Shown one piece after another: positions 11,481-23,256 of a DNA stretch of 64,000 bases. Both the position numbers and the translations under genes were made by a program. How positions within the stretch are numbered: the stretch's first letter is position 1; every line of letters begins with the position of its first letter. The notes beneath the pieces were generated by a model. The model ran no database searches. It was not told the DNA's origin and was given only the letters and a program-made list of their open reading frames with translations. Source of the stretch: Locusta migratoria (lineage: Eukaryota; Arthropoda; Insecta; Orthoptera; Acrididae); contig CM048755.1 in assembly GCA_026315105.1 (NCBI GenBank), positions 210,478,333 through 210,542,332 of the forward strand. The letters are read 5' to 3'.

Positions 11481-12472
11481 TCAAGTCTATAAACATTTTT
11501 CCAGTTTGTGTCTTTGAGCAGTTTTCTAAAATACTCATTGCTGCACCGAGTAAGAGTGAAACTTGCTGAATTTGTGTTTTCCTTTGAGAAATTTGGCTAC
11601 CATCTGTAGCTTTGTAGTCTGAAGAGGGTAGACCATCATCAACTTGTTGATTACCCTCCTCTGGTATCATTTTGCTGTCAATGAACTGCCCTGCTCTGGT
11701 TCGTGTAGGCACTGACTGGCAAGTACTCCCCCATTCATTTTCCTAACTACCTGCATATCTTCTTTGACTTCCATAATCTTGTTTTCTAGAATAGTCAGCT
11801 CTGATGTAGGCTAATAGCCTATCAGATCTCCAGCACTTGTAAAGTCTGTGTGTGTTACTGAATTCTTCAACCTGTTGAAAACTTCAATTTTTGTAGAAAG
11901 AGTATTTAATGTGTAATTATTATGTACATGGATATGAAATATACAAATGAGTATTTAAATACCATTTGCTACAACAGAATCTCAAGTGCTGTTCTAATCT
12001 ATTTTCCTAGATGCTGATCACTATCTTGTTGAACCAAATATCCAAATCAAATCAACCAGAAGCATATAATGTTTCCACCCTGATAATTGTAACTCCCAAC
12101 CACACCAACTTTCCCCACAGAAATCTCAGTCCAAATTAAATCTGTTCAAACAACAAATCCCTTAATACCTACAGTAATAAACTGCCACTTTTCCAAAAAT
12201 TACCCCACTGACAATGAAACCTTGCTTATCTATGTCCCTGATGAATTAGTTTTCTAATGAGGTGTCAATACAGGGCATAACAAATACACTTTCATCACTA
12301 ATAATCTTCAAAATCATAAATTAAGATTAGAATGCATAAAATAAAAATTTAATACTTGAGAAATTAATACAGTGATTACTCAAATAAACAGTATAATGAA
12401 CATATAATTTTATGGCTGAATACTTCTTATAGTTTGACTTAACACTACAAAAACAGGACTAACAAGTATTAC
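11481..12472. other. Intron, no gene seen
   Basis: The only sizeable minus-strand frame (11419-11712) is Gln/Ser-rich and shares its C-terminal end with the LINE fragment on the left. No splice-bounded exon was recognised. Confidence 0.35.
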
Positions 12473-12559
12473 CTATAGATTTTTCTGGAGAAGATGCACT
12501 ATCTACAGCCTCATCAAAAGATACTTCATTGCAATCAATTTGCTTTGATACAGGAACAG
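12473..12559 (-). CDS. FBXO30: FBXO30-like gene, 87-nt exon (duplicate)
   Basis: The exon has an acceptor GACTTTTTCCAG|CTGTTCC and a donor ATAG|GTAATACTT. It is 87 nt long and symmetrical: it enters and leaves in phase 1, so including or skipping it keeps the frame. It encodes (A)VPVSKQIDCNEVSF and then an acidic Ser-rich stretch ending SSPEKSI. Its first bases and residues (A-V/I-PVSK), its length and its SSP near the end match the 3' part of the exon at 12956-13144. It therefore looks like a tandem exon duplication in the variable linker between the zinc finger and the F-box region. It could be spliced alternatively. No catalytic residues are expected here. Confidence 0.75.
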
Positions 12560-12955
12560 CTGGAAAAAGTCAGTCATTACACTATATGTAAATCATTTAC
12601 ACAATAGTTGATATTTTGTTCTATGCATAATAATTTATTCATCCAGATGATAAATCGTGCATGCTGACAGATAAAATGGTTGTAAAGTTTGTAATATCTC
12701 TAACACACGACACTCAGAAAATGTGCACGTTTTAGGTACAATTGACCGTAAAAAAATGAAAGACTAACATATTATGCTGCAGTTTATCTAATAATGGAGA
12801 CTGAATTCTAAAATTATAGTATAATTTTCTTTTTTCTGAAGTGATTTGTTAAGTTTGCCATATACACTAGATGGCAAACTTCACATTCAATGGGAATTAC
12901 TGTAAATAATTAAAAAATAGCATTAAAACAGTAGCACTGCTGTTTTCAATTATAC

Positions 12956-13144
12956 CTGGAGAGCTTTCCTGTGAATTAAGTCCCTCATGTGTGTCACTGA
13001 AAATGAGCTCAACACCATCTTTCTCCTTTGACACAGGAATAGCTGGGAAGAAATTATTACAACAATGGCGATACTGTCGTTTCCACATAGGATTTTCAAA
13101 TGATTTCACTAAGGCTCGCTCATCACTCTGGGCTAAATCGGCAT
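12956..13144 (-). CDS. FBXO30: FBXO30-like gene, linker exon with conserved helix
   Basis: The acceptor is GGTTTTTCAG|ATGCCG and the donor TCTCCAG|GTATAATT. The exon is 189 nt and symmetrical in phase 1. It begins (D)ADLAQSDERALVKSFENP, which resembles the conserved LD.ALAL.D.RML..S helix that follows the zinc finger in FBXO30 proteins; this supports the long form. Inside the exon a second strong acceptor, TAATTTCTTCCCAG|CTATTCC, sits at 13043-13042, also in phase 1. Using it would give an 87-nt exon exactly as long as the one at 12473-12559. So two splice forms are possible: a 189-nt exon with the helix and an 87-nt exon without it. Confidence 0.75.
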
Positions 13145-13740
13145 CTGAAAAACCATTAGATAATAAACAAATGTTTAAATACCAACAAATTTGCAATTTA
13201 ATTTTTTTATTTCTAATCTTCAGTGTATGGCTGTTATTGCAGTCAACTGTTAGATAATCACAGTACTCTTCAACAAGAGCTTAACATCTTTCTGTAAATG
13301 AAAACCAAAACATTCTTTTCTGAAAGACACTGAACCTTCCCCCAAATCAACCTACCAGAGACCACATACATATGTATGTGTATGTGTATGAAATGTCACA
13401 GCACCAAATAATATCTTAATTTTCACATCACATTTCAGGTGTGCACCTGAGATAATATTAATTCTTGTTCTAATACTTTGCCTGACAACCTTTAATTTAC
13501 AATACTGCAAGGTACTTCTGAGAAGTTTAGATAATGGTCTCAAGAAATAAAGGAAACAAGAATAGCAGACAAAACACCTTTACTTGCCTTCAGAGTACAC
13601 AATTAGCTAAAATACACTTCCATTATTTGTTGTCAAGCTATTGGAAATTGTCAGGATATGTTTCTTGTGAAATCATTTGAAGCAAATTGTTGGATACTTG
13701 CAACATACACAAATGTTTGATAACAGTAAGTGCTTACACT
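13145..13740. other. Intron, no gene seen
   Basis: Plain intron upstream (on the minus strand) of the 12956-13144 exon. A short TATGTG repeat lies near 13370. No repeat family was recognised. Confidence 0.4.
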
Positions 13741-13770
13741 GTCTTTGTTGTTGCTGTTTGTGGGTTAGAG

Positions 13771-13800
13771 GGGTGCTAACAGTGAGGTTATCAGTGCCCG
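13771..13800 (-). repeat. LINE 3'-terminal hairpin, copy 1
   Basis: On the plus strand GGGTGCT pairs with AGTGCCC (two G-T wobbles) around the loop AACAGTGAGGTTATC. On the minus strand the hairpin is followed by an A/C-rich tail (CCCACAAACAGCAACAACAA). It lies at the 3' end of the minus-strand LINE. The same loop with different stem bases recurs elsewhere in the window. Confidence 0.6.
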
Positions 13801-15431
13801 TATAGAACTCTCATGAGCAAATGTACATAAAACACATGAAAGCAAAAACTGAGATAAAGCAGGAACTGAATGAAAATCACACCAGTTCCCCCCGCCCCCC
13901 CCCCCCCCCCACATCTACTAAAAGACATGCACATTTAAAACATTCCTCAATCACGTAGGGTCATGGACATGTTTGCCCAATCTAAAACTGATCAGGAAAA
14001 GTAAGAACACTAAGAGACATTCACAGGTGGAAGTGACTGGCTGACCAATAACAGTAAAAGACAGAAGATCCAGTTGACCTGATAACACTTCAAAAATATT
14101 TTCCTAAAATTTTGGGAGTAAGTCTGAGGAGTCACAACATTTTAAAAGATATAACAGTTATTTAATCATCAGTTAAAATAGAGAGCAGATCACTTGGCAA
14201 AATAACTGCCACCCATTGATCTGAAAATAAAACACATTAAACTAAAATGTGATGCACTGGTAACTGTATATCACAAGCACCATACAAAGGAGGATTCTCC
14301 CACAGGAGGAAAAAGCCATGTGTCATGGGACGAAGACGAGTGAGGAGGACCTCATCCTGTCTGCACAGTTGAAAGGGTGGATGCCTCGGATGTGTGGTGT
14401 ACTTTATGATATGCAACTTATTGTTCGTAATTTGACGGCACTCATCATCCCATCGACACATGAATTTGTACCTCAATAGCAAGGTAACAGAATGCAAGGG
14501 GATGAGACCCTAAAATATATGAGGCTCATAATATGCAACTTTGGCTGCTACGTCTGCCCTTTCGTACCCTTGAATACCCATATGAATTGGTACTCAGCAG
14601 AAAGACACCACTTTCCCCAACCCTTATAGGTGGGAAAGGGCATCCTGGGTGTTCTAGACTACTTTATTTGGTGGGTACAGGGTTTAAAAAGACTGAAGGA
14701 CACTCAGAGAATCTGAGCAAACAAGGAATTTCACACCTCAAACACTTCTCATGTGCTACACTGCTCACAGAATAACACGAAGTTCTGCATAAAAGACAGT
14801 ATACTCTTGTGACAGTTTAATCTTGATGACGCAATCAGGAAGAACATAGAGTCCCCCCCAGTTTGGAGCCATCTGTGAATACAGCTATAGTCATGGTACT
14901 CAGTTAAAATTGTATAAGATAATAAGCAAAAAACACTTGCAGGAGTGCAGCTTCTCTTGTACTGCACTACAGCTAAAATTACTCTGGGCCTCTGCACTAA
15001 CCAGGGTGGCAGGTGAGAAGCTTACTCGCCTGACATACCATGAGGAGTTGCCTCTGGATGGCAAGCTGCAGTTCGCCAGCCTTAGCACAGAGACTGGGTA
15101 CCAGTGGCCAGCCTAATCCTCTCAATGGTCTTCAGTCAAGATGGCCTCGCTGGTCCTTAAACTGTGCATCCATAGTCTAACCACAATCGTATTAAAGTCC
15201 TATAACACTTGAGCAGATGTACCCTATCTACTCTCCATGACCTGTGGCTAAGACATTTTAAAACACTCAGTGCCTTCTAGGTTATGGTTTTCAGTTCTCT
15301 CAGGTGTGATAGTCATAAAAGTATGGAGTAAGAAATGAAGCCCATAAACTTCACAGATTCTTTAAAATGGTGAATAGTACCTCCCATTTGCAAGTCAGGT
15401 AGATTAAAAATACCACAAGAATTATTAAAAT

Positions 15432-15433
<2 letters not shown>

Positions 15434-15490
<57 letters not shown>
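15434..15490. repeat. (CA)n microsatellite
   Basis: Nearly thirty uninterrupted CA units lie within the RNase-H-type LINE. Confidence 0.95.
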
Positions 15491-15493
<3 letters not shown>

Positions 15494-17679
15494 ATGAGCA
15501 AAAACTTGAAAATTATCTTTTCAGCCCACTCCTCTAGCCTCTGCACTGTCAGTTGCAACTGATAAATCTTGACAGCAGTACTTGAGGAGGAACAATTGCA
15601 AATTTGTCCACAAATAATGAGTACTGTACTGGACTCTGTACTGTGGACATGATACTGTTGATGACTGCAGCAGAGTGTAACACATTAAACACTGCCGTGA
15701 GGGACACCATTATTCCTGCTCAAAACGATCCGACAACATACCACCAACTCAGTACCTGAAACAGTGTTTAGACAGGAAGGATTGTAGGAGAATCGGGAGA
15801 TGTCCACAGGCATCTGCAAGTAGTGTCGTGTGCCTTACTGATGTCAAGGAAGAGCCTTCACAGTACTGTTTACATAGGAAAGCCTGCTGAATAGCTGGCT
15901 GTAACAGGGTCAGGTTGTCGACAGTGGAGCGATATCTCCCGAATCCACAATGAGAGCTGTTAAGCACCTGCCTCGCTCTAACATCCAAACCAGGCGGCAA
16001 TAGAACATTCGATCCAGGGTCTTTCCTACGCAGCTCATTAAGGCAATGCTCTGTAACTACTGGGAAGTGTTTGGTCCTCTCCTAGTTTGAGAATCAGGAT
16101 TAAAATTGCTTCCCTCCACAAGCTGGGGAAATAGCCATCTCGACACGGCTTGAAGATCAGTAATCAAAGGAATGGCCGAGGAGTGATGTGCATCGCTAAC
16201 AAACACAGCAACTACTCCCTTGGCCCTCTTGTCAGTAAGGTCATCCTTGCGGTTGATGAGGTAGCCCCCGAGTTGAGGAGTGTCAGAAGCTTTAGGCCTG
16301 GTGCACACAATAGACACAGTGCAGGCAGAGCAGAGGTACAGAGCCTCTGCTGGTCAGCACACACTTCATGCAGCATAGGCGCAGCACAGGCAGAGCAAAG
16401 CAGCATGTAAGTGCTCTCGTAACACAGCACAAGCAGCACGTCAACTGCAAACCTCTCAATGTATTTCGACAAAATTCCTAAGTCTCCTTAAAATCAATTA
16501 ATTTTATTTAATTTGTGTGTGGGGTTGGTTGGTTGGGTGGGTGTGGGTGTCTTCCGGTTAAGTGTGTCATATATGAGCAGTGAAAGGTCTCAGCTGATCA
16601 ACAGGCAAAAGTGACGAATATATGATGAACTTGAGTAGTCTATGGAAGTTTGTATCAGCTACTTAGGGAACAATTCTGACTAAAGAGATGACAGTTCAAA
16701 GAGATTCACATGCTGACAGAGGAAGACAAAGAGAAACAAAGTAGCTTTTGAGACGACATGACAGCTAAAGAAAAATTAAGAATATGTTTTACATATGTAA
16801 TTAAAATAAGATTTAGTTTTCTCTCCTTTTTATATAAAGATAAACATGTGTCACTGTGAATTCAGTAATTGAAATAAACTTTATACACCTGACATATTTA
16901 ATCATGAATATGAATGTAGTGAAGTTTGTAGGATCAGAAACACTTTTCTTCTCAGTGACACCAGGTAGGTTTTTCACATGTCTCTGGTTGAAAGATAAAA
17001 CAATATGAAAAATGAATGCAAATCGTAGTTTCCTTGTTTAAATGTATTTGCATCCAAAATATCTTATTCCTTAGCTCTTTATTCATAGTTGTTCATGGGC
17101 CTGAGTAGTAAAATATCCATGTCTTCTTTTTTCTTCTTATTTGCTGGCACTATTTTATTACAGCTTGTTCCTGTGTTGTCTCTGTCATCATTTCTGATGA
17201 TGACTGTCATCAGCAACCATCATATTTGTTAACAGTAAAGGTAGTGTATTTTTGCAACTGCTCAATTTTGCAAAGTAGTATTACATTCAGTTTGAGAAGT
17301 AATGACAAGACATGTTACTAGATTTGTAGATCATTCATTACCTATTTATTTATTTACTTTTGGTCCTCTGAATCATACATTGTACAGACATGCACATTAT
17401 GATATAGGTCAAGTCGGAATAGGTGATGTGATGGAAGATGATGGAGATGCCATGATGATTACATTTAACATAAGGTAGAAAATTAATGCTATAAAATTAT
17501 ACATAATTACATGTTTGGAAGGGTACATCATTAGATGAGGATTCAGTGTAATTTTTACAAAGGTCTCATACTTATTCAATATCAGAATTTAACATTTTAC
17601 ATTCATTTATATTACATTTCCTTCGATTGATGTTAATAACTGACATACATTGCCTGATGTTCTTTGAATGTGAAGCTTC

Positions 17680-20600
17680 TTATGACAGGTTGGTTTCAAT
17701 AAATTCCTGTATGCTGTAGAAGCAATGTTTAATTAGGAGTGACGGCAGTTTTACTCTAAAATCCTTCACTAGTCCAATATTCTTCACTTCTGGTGGGAGA
17801 TGATTGTACAGTTTTATCCCCATACATTTTACACCTTTACTGTATAGCTTTGTTGAATGTGGAACTAATCGTAGGGAGTTTTTTGACCTTGTATCGTGGT
17901 GGTGCCAATCTGAGTTTATGTCTAGGTTGCCAATGTTTTTCTTCGTGTAACACAGTAAGTCTTGTATGTACTGGCATGGGAGGGGTAGTATGTTCAGTTT
18001 CTGGAACAATGGTTTGCATGATTCTTTCTGTTGTTTGAACAGTATTAATCTAACTGCTTGTTTCTGGAGTTTAAACAGCTTCATTGCCTCTGCACTATGC
18101 CCCCAGAAGATAATTCCATAACTTTGTACAGAATGGAAAAGAGAATAGTACATTGATGTGAGTGTGCTGGTACTAACAATGTTTCTTATTTGTCTAATCA
18201 TAAAACATATTTTACTCAATTTGGTACAGGTTATGTTAATGTGGCTTTTCCATGAAAGCGTGTCTGATATGGTAATCCCTAAGAATTTGGTTTCCTTGAC
18301 GAATTTTACTTGATCATCACTCAGTGATATAATTGGGACTGATTGGTTTTTATTCTGAACTGTGTGAAAGGTAATACCAACTGTCTTCTTTATATTGAGT
18401 AGTAGTCTGTTTGATTCTAGCCATGAGTGTAGTTGGGTTGTGCTTCTGTTTACTGCACCTTGGAGATGGTCTATAGAGTCAGATATCATAACTGTGGTGT
18501 CATCAGCAAAGAGAAAGGTTTTGTCAGTGGGTAAACTTAAGGAGAGGTCGTTTACATAAAGCAAGAACAGCAAGGGTCCTAACACTGAGCCTTGGGGAAC
18601 TCCATGTTTTATGGTTTGGGTAGATGACTGTTCAGCATTAGCTATGCCCGATTGATTGGATTCATTTATTTGGACATATTGTTCTCGGTCTTTGAGGTAG
18701 CTTTTAAATCAGTCATGGCCGGTGCCCCTTATTTCATAGGAGTAAATTTTTTGCAGCAGTATATTGTGGTTAACCATATCAAAGGCCTTTGTTAAGTCAA
18801 GAAAAATGCCTATGGCTGGAAGCTTCTTGTCTACTAGTATTAGAGTGGGATCTAGTAGTTTCTGTATAGCATCGGTTATAGTTTTTTCCCTTTGGAAGCC
18901 AAACTGATATTTTTCCTCAGGAATGACTTGAGTCTGTCTGCCATTGTGTATTCAAATATCTTGCTGAATACTGAGAGTACTGCAATTGGTCAGTAATTGC
19001 TAGTATCATCTCTATTTCCTTTTTTATGTATGGGTATGATTTTTGCAGTTTTAAATTTGCTTGGAAATATGCCATTGAGGAATGAGGAGTTTATTATGTG
19101 GGAAAGTGGTTTACTAATAAGCTTGCTACAATTATGAAGAAGGAACCAAGGGATCTGATCTTGTCCTGCAGAGGACTTTTTTAAAAGATTTGTTTCAATA
19201 ATTTTTTCTATCTCTGCTTCTGTTGTTGGTGTTGAGAACAATGTGTTGGTGCAATTATTTGGGTAAAGTTTTGGAAGGTGATTATTTTTTAGGTGATCTG
19301 TAAGACTTTCAACAGATTTAATGAAATATGAGTTAAATTCATCTGCTATTTCTTTTTTATTTGAGGTTAACTTCCCATTTATTTTTAAGTTGACATTGCT
19401 TGTTGGATGCTGATTTCTACCACTGTGTGTATTAATAATTTTCCACATGCATTTACGTTTGTTTGCTGATGTTTTGAGGAGGGTATCATTTTGCAGTTTT
19501 TTGGCTGCATTAACTACATTTTTAAAGACTTTTTTATATTTAGTGAATTAATTCTTAAATTCTTCAGTTTTGCCAAATTCGGTCTTGCTGAGGGAGAAAA
19601 GTTCTCTTTTTCTTTTTGCTGAGGTAATAATACCCGTGGTTATCCACTTAGAGGGTTTACTGTTAGTGCAAATACTTTTTGTTTTTAAGGGGAAATGGTT
19701 GTTGAAGTAATAATTAAAAGTATTAAGAAAAGCCTCAAATTTGCTATCTACGGTTTGGGACTGATATACTTCATGCCAAGTTTTCTGTTTGCATGTGGGA
19801 CAGAAAGGTGTAGACATTGCTTTCACAATAGTTTCTACTTTGTGTTGAAAACATTTTTAGAGGGGGCTAGCTTTCTGGCACATTTATTTGTAAGAATAGA
19901 GCATTGTGTTCAGAAAAACCTAGCTTTACAGAACGTGCATTGCAATCTATGTCAGTAGCTACTTGGTTTAGACAAGTTTTACTGTGGTTTGTTATTCTGG
20001 TAGGAGAGTTAACCTTTAGTTCCAGGTTATAAAGATTCATAAATTTTTTTAAATTTAAATGGTCACTATCTTCTACTAGGAAATCTATATTAAAATCACC
20101 ACAAATAACAATTCTGAAGTTTTTCCGTTTTGTTAGTGTCTCTAGTACTAAGGCCAGTTTGTTATAGAAGCAGCTTAAGTTGCCTGAGGGTGATCTATAA
20201 ACCGATACTAAATAAATATTAAAGTCAGTGAGTTCTATGCCTGATAATTCTATGTCTTTTTCGGTGCTGAGAGAGTTGCATATATCCAGTGGTAGAGCAG
20301 TAATATTATCTTTTACAAATATGCAGCTCCCTCCACCCCTGAAATTTTTCCTTGAGAAGTGATTAATCAGTTTAAACTGTGGTAGCACAACACATTCAAT
20401 TTCAGAAGAACACATATGGTGCTCAGTGATACATAGTATTTGCACATTTGCTAATTCACCGTTACTATTTATTAAAATTTCTATTTCATTCACTTTGTTT
20501 CTAAGTCCTTGCACATTATGAAAGTAAATTGTCTGATTGCAAAATTCTAAAGGTACTGGACACTTACTGTTTTCACACTGACTGCTATGGTGATTGTCTT

Positions 20601-20700
20601 TCAAACCTTTTACAAAACTTATCTTTTGGATTTCTGCTTCTTGTTGCCTTTTAATAAAAAATGATTCTCTTGGGGTGGCAGCATATCTTCTGTAGTACAC
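17680..20700 (-). pseudogene. LINE ORF2: AP-type endonuclease plus reverse transcriptase
   Basis: The frame starts at 20700 (MYYRRYAATPRESFF). Endonuclease motifs: YFHNVQGLRNKVNEIEIL, ITEHHMCSSE, VSVYRSPSGNL and ICGDFNIDFL, ending in SEHNALFL (the catalytic SDH position reads SEH). RT motifs after a frameshift near 19830-19867: SSAGQDQIPWFLL, AKIIPIHKKGNRDDTSNY, IFLDLTKAFDMVNH, HGVPQGSVLGPLLFLLY and LFADDTTV (18500-18515, catalytic FADD). The C-terminal part runs to 17680. Disabling changes: frameshift near 19850, stop TAA at 19548, stop TGA at 18990 (NY*PIA) and another frameshift before 18585. Its role was copying element RNA at nicked target DNA. Confidence 0.85.
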
Positions 20701-22100
20701 TCCCCTTCTTCTGATGATACTGTTGTTGAGGCTGCTATCACAGATTTTGATGGAACTGCTGTTGTAATTGTAGGCACTACTGTGTCATCTGTTGCATGTG
20801 GATATATGGATCCTGCTTCATCTTCTGCTGTTGTGAAATTTTGCCGATGAAGTGTAGTAGGCACTGCTGATGCATCATATTGTGTGTGGGAAGGTACACT
20901 TGCTGCTGCTTCTTCTGCTGCTCCATTAGAAGTAACCATTTCTTCAGTCTCTGTTTGCATAAAGGAAAGAATTGGAAGAACAGAAATTACTTCTCCTTGG
21001 TTTGCAGATGCTTCCAGTAACATGCTTATGTTTTGACACAGAAACTTCTTGCCCCTGTTATTTAGGTGCATGCCATGTTTCGTATAACAGTCTCTTTGCA
21101 TGGATTCCATACTTATAAAATGTGCATTTTGGTAGGCCTTGCAAATCTTTGAATATAGCCTGTTTGCTTTTCTGATTTCCATGTTTACACATGACCTTTC
21201 TAAAAGGTCATGCCTATGTGGAATTCCGGCTACAAACACTGATTTGTCTTCTGTAGAATTTAATATTTCCTTAAGGTTTCTCGTTGCACTGCAGAGATCG
21301 TTTTTGTAGACGTTATTGGCTCCAGCTATGACAACAATATTAGGATGATTTTCAGTTTCTATGTTTTTTACGATTTCTTGAATAGGTGCACCTGGTTTGA
21401 CAATGCCAGTTGCTTGTATACTATGTTTGTAACATAGTATTTTTGCAATTTCACGTCCATGGCTATCAGAAAATATTTTAACTTTGATGTTGTCTTCATG
21501 TTTATGGATGCAATTTCTGGTTGTGTGCTGCTTAGGCCTACTATGTACATTAGGCATGTTGTTGTTGTCACAGTTTCACGCGGATTCCACATGTGTATCA
21601 GAATCAAGTGCATCAAAACGATTATTTATTACCACTGGGTTTTTGTAGTCACTGGGTGTCACATGAACAGTCCGTTTTGGCGTAGTAAACTCTTGTTTCC
21701 ATGTTGTTTCGGCTGTTATACCCACTTCAGAGCACTCTTTTATTGTTGGTAGGACACTGCGACTGCTTTTATTAACGCGGTTCATTGCATTTGTGGTTTT
21801 GGTTACTTTTTCACTACTTTCTACCGTGATTGTACCAGTCCTGTGCTCCCAATTCGGCATTTTGCTAGTTTTGTCGATCGTCGGGATATTAGGCCTACTA
21901 CGCACCTTTCTAAGTTCGGCATTTTCGTTTCCTAAACGCACAATGTCACGTCGTAGGACATTTACAATTAATTGCAAACTTGATACACGTTCATTTAGCT
22001 TCTCTATTTCACTGCTATAAGTTGCATTTCTTCCCATTTTCACTGCACAACTATAACTTTTATTCACTTTATCACTACAAACGACTGCTCTGGACGCCAT
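20619..22100 (-). pseudogene. LINE ORF1: coiled coil plus SGNH esterase-like domain
   Basis: One reading frame from 22100 to 20619 is broken by a single in-frame TGA at about 21576 (DTHVESA*NCDNNN). Residues 25-65 form a heptad-like coiled coil (YSSEIEKLNERVSSLQLIVN). After the stop comes an SGNH/GDSL esterase-like domain: KIFSDSHGREIAK (block I with catalytic Ser), IVVIAGANNVY (block III with Asn) and YTKHGMHLNNRGKKF (block V with His). The end is Thr/Ser-rich and unstructured. Esterase-type ORF1 proteins are known in CR1-type LINEs, where they bind RNA or lipid; the exact role is unsettled. It is one stop codon away from an open frame. Confidence 0.8.
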
Positions 22101-22984
22101 CTAATCACTATAGTGTAGCAGCGGTTCGTTAACTCCATGCAGGGGTGGACTTGTGTTTCAAGAAATGGAAGAAGACCCCTGATGATAAAGGAAATCATTG
22201 TGCATCCCTCCCAGCTTAGCCGAGCTGATAATTCAGAAGTGGTGGGAATTTTAGTTTATATAGTTATTTTATGTCTGTCACAAAGTTTACTGACACTAGG
22301 GACTACGGACATGTTAACTATATTTCGTACACAGTAATGTATGGTGTAAAATGCATGAAACAAAGTGACCAGAGACTACATTTTTAACTGCAAACTCTTA
22401 AAAATATGCATGGTGTTGTACTTTAGTTCTTATTATAAGAATAATATGGACAATAACTACAAAACAACCAGTCCAATATCATGCAGTGACTTTTGGCTAT
22501 AAGATACAGAAAACTATTTTTATTCCACCAAATAGTTTCTGCAAAATCTATTGAGGAAACTGCTTTAGTAGTTTATATTTGTTTACATAAAACATTTTTT
22601 TGAAGCATATTGGATGACTTGAAATTTCACTTTGCGGCAGAGGCGGAACAGAGGTGCAGGAAATCTGTGCATCTCAGACAACCAGACAGAAGCCTGACCG
22701 AGGAAACGCCTGCCCTGTGCCTTGACTGTATTAAGTGTGTGGTGTCCCATTGGAAGGCACACTTTACAGACGGCTGGCCACCTATCCTCTGCCTCTCCCC
22801 TGCCTGCACTGTGTCAAGTGTGCACCGGGCCTTAAAAAGAGTTTTCTGTAAACACAATGTCATAAAATGAAACAACCTCACTTTGAATAGTTCTGATAAA
22901 TGGGATTAGGAGCCACCATAAATAACTTTTCCTCTCTACACAGGCTTGCTTAGCAGGGGTAAATATAAATACTGGCAAAAACTT

Positions 22985-23244
22985 ATAATAATAGAAAGTC
23001 CAGGTTGTAATTAATAATATAGTAAGGACAGTTTACAACTCGCCGCAAAGACATGGTGACAAGCTGCAACAGGCACATACAAAAGACACACCCACACAAC
23101 ACTTCCAGCTATCAGCCATGGCCTTCTTCAGAAAACAGAACACTCACGCAATCACACAACACAATCTTATAACCATCACCTCCGGCTACCACACTTCGAA
23201 TCGCAGCTCGTCGCCACGTCTTTGCGGTGAGTTGTAAACTGTCT
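22985..23244. mobile_element. 260-bp insertion with 12-bp target duplication
   Basis: The direct repeat TGGCAAAAACTT occurs at 22973-22984 and 23245-23256 and brackets the insertion exactly. Within it, GACAGTTTACAACTCGCCGC (from about 23030) reappears inverted at the right end (about 23222-23244), so most of it can fold into one stem-loop. A 12-bp duplication fits LINE-mediated retroposition better than a cut-and-paste MITE. No tRNA promoter boxes were recognised. Confidence 0.65.
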
Positions 23245-23256
23245 TGGCAAAAACTT

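Larger units (their letters stand above)
13750..16290 (-). mobile_element. RNase-H-bearing LINE (I/jockey-like), degenerate
   Basis: Order on the minus strand: RT pieces at 16100-15750, with GFGRYRSTVDNLTLLQPAIQ (the RT F.RGRSTVDNL motif) and PILLQSFLS; RNase H-like remnants near 15000-14750; then at 14497-14237 a tail with DECRQITNNKLHIIKY, DEVLLTRLRPMTHGF and PLYGACDIQLPVHHILV. This tail (LTRLR..H......P.C..C....V.HIL) follows RNase H in I-superfamily LINEs. The 3' end is the hairpin at 13771-13800 followed by an A/C-rich tail. A poly-C tract (about 13890-13910) and a (CA)n tract (15434-15490) interrupt it. Frames are badly broken. The 5' part was lost or replaced at the 16295 boundary. Confidence 0.65.
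17343..22125 (-). mobile_element. CR1-like non-LTR retrotransposon, nearly full length, inactive
   Basis: Order on the minus strand: short 5' sequence, ORF1 (22100-20619, esterase type), ORF2 (20700-17680, endonuclease and RT), a 3' region and an AAATA-type tail at 17357-17343. ORF1 and ORF2 overlap by about 80 bp, a usual LINE layout. Both frames carry stops or frameshifts, so it is not autonomous now. It sits inside the Harbinger-like element at 16295-22831. No target duplication was confirmed. The clade is given as CR1-like because ORF1 has an SGNH esterase domain and the endonuclease and RT are of jockey/CR1 type. Confidence 0.8.
16295..22831. mobile_element. PIF/Harbinger-like element, interrupted by a LINE
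   Basis: The left end GGCCTGGTGCACACAATAGA and the right end (reversed) GGCCCGGTGCACACTTGACA are inverted copies; both continue with CACAGTGCAGGCAG. TTA flanks both sides (16292-16294, 22832-22834), the PIF/Harbinger target duplication. A CR1-like LINE occupies 17343-22125, leaving about 1.05 kb and 0.7 kb of the original interior. No Harbinger transposase or MADF domain was recognised in what remains. The long separation of the TIRs is explained by the nested LINE. Confidence 0.65.

Noticed and set aside
15313..15558. Open frame with a long Cys-Val repeat
   Set aside because: It is the translation of a (CA)n microsatellite.
21459..22020. Plus-strand frames within the LINE ORF1 region
   Set aside because: They are antisense shadows of the coiled-coil and esterase region.
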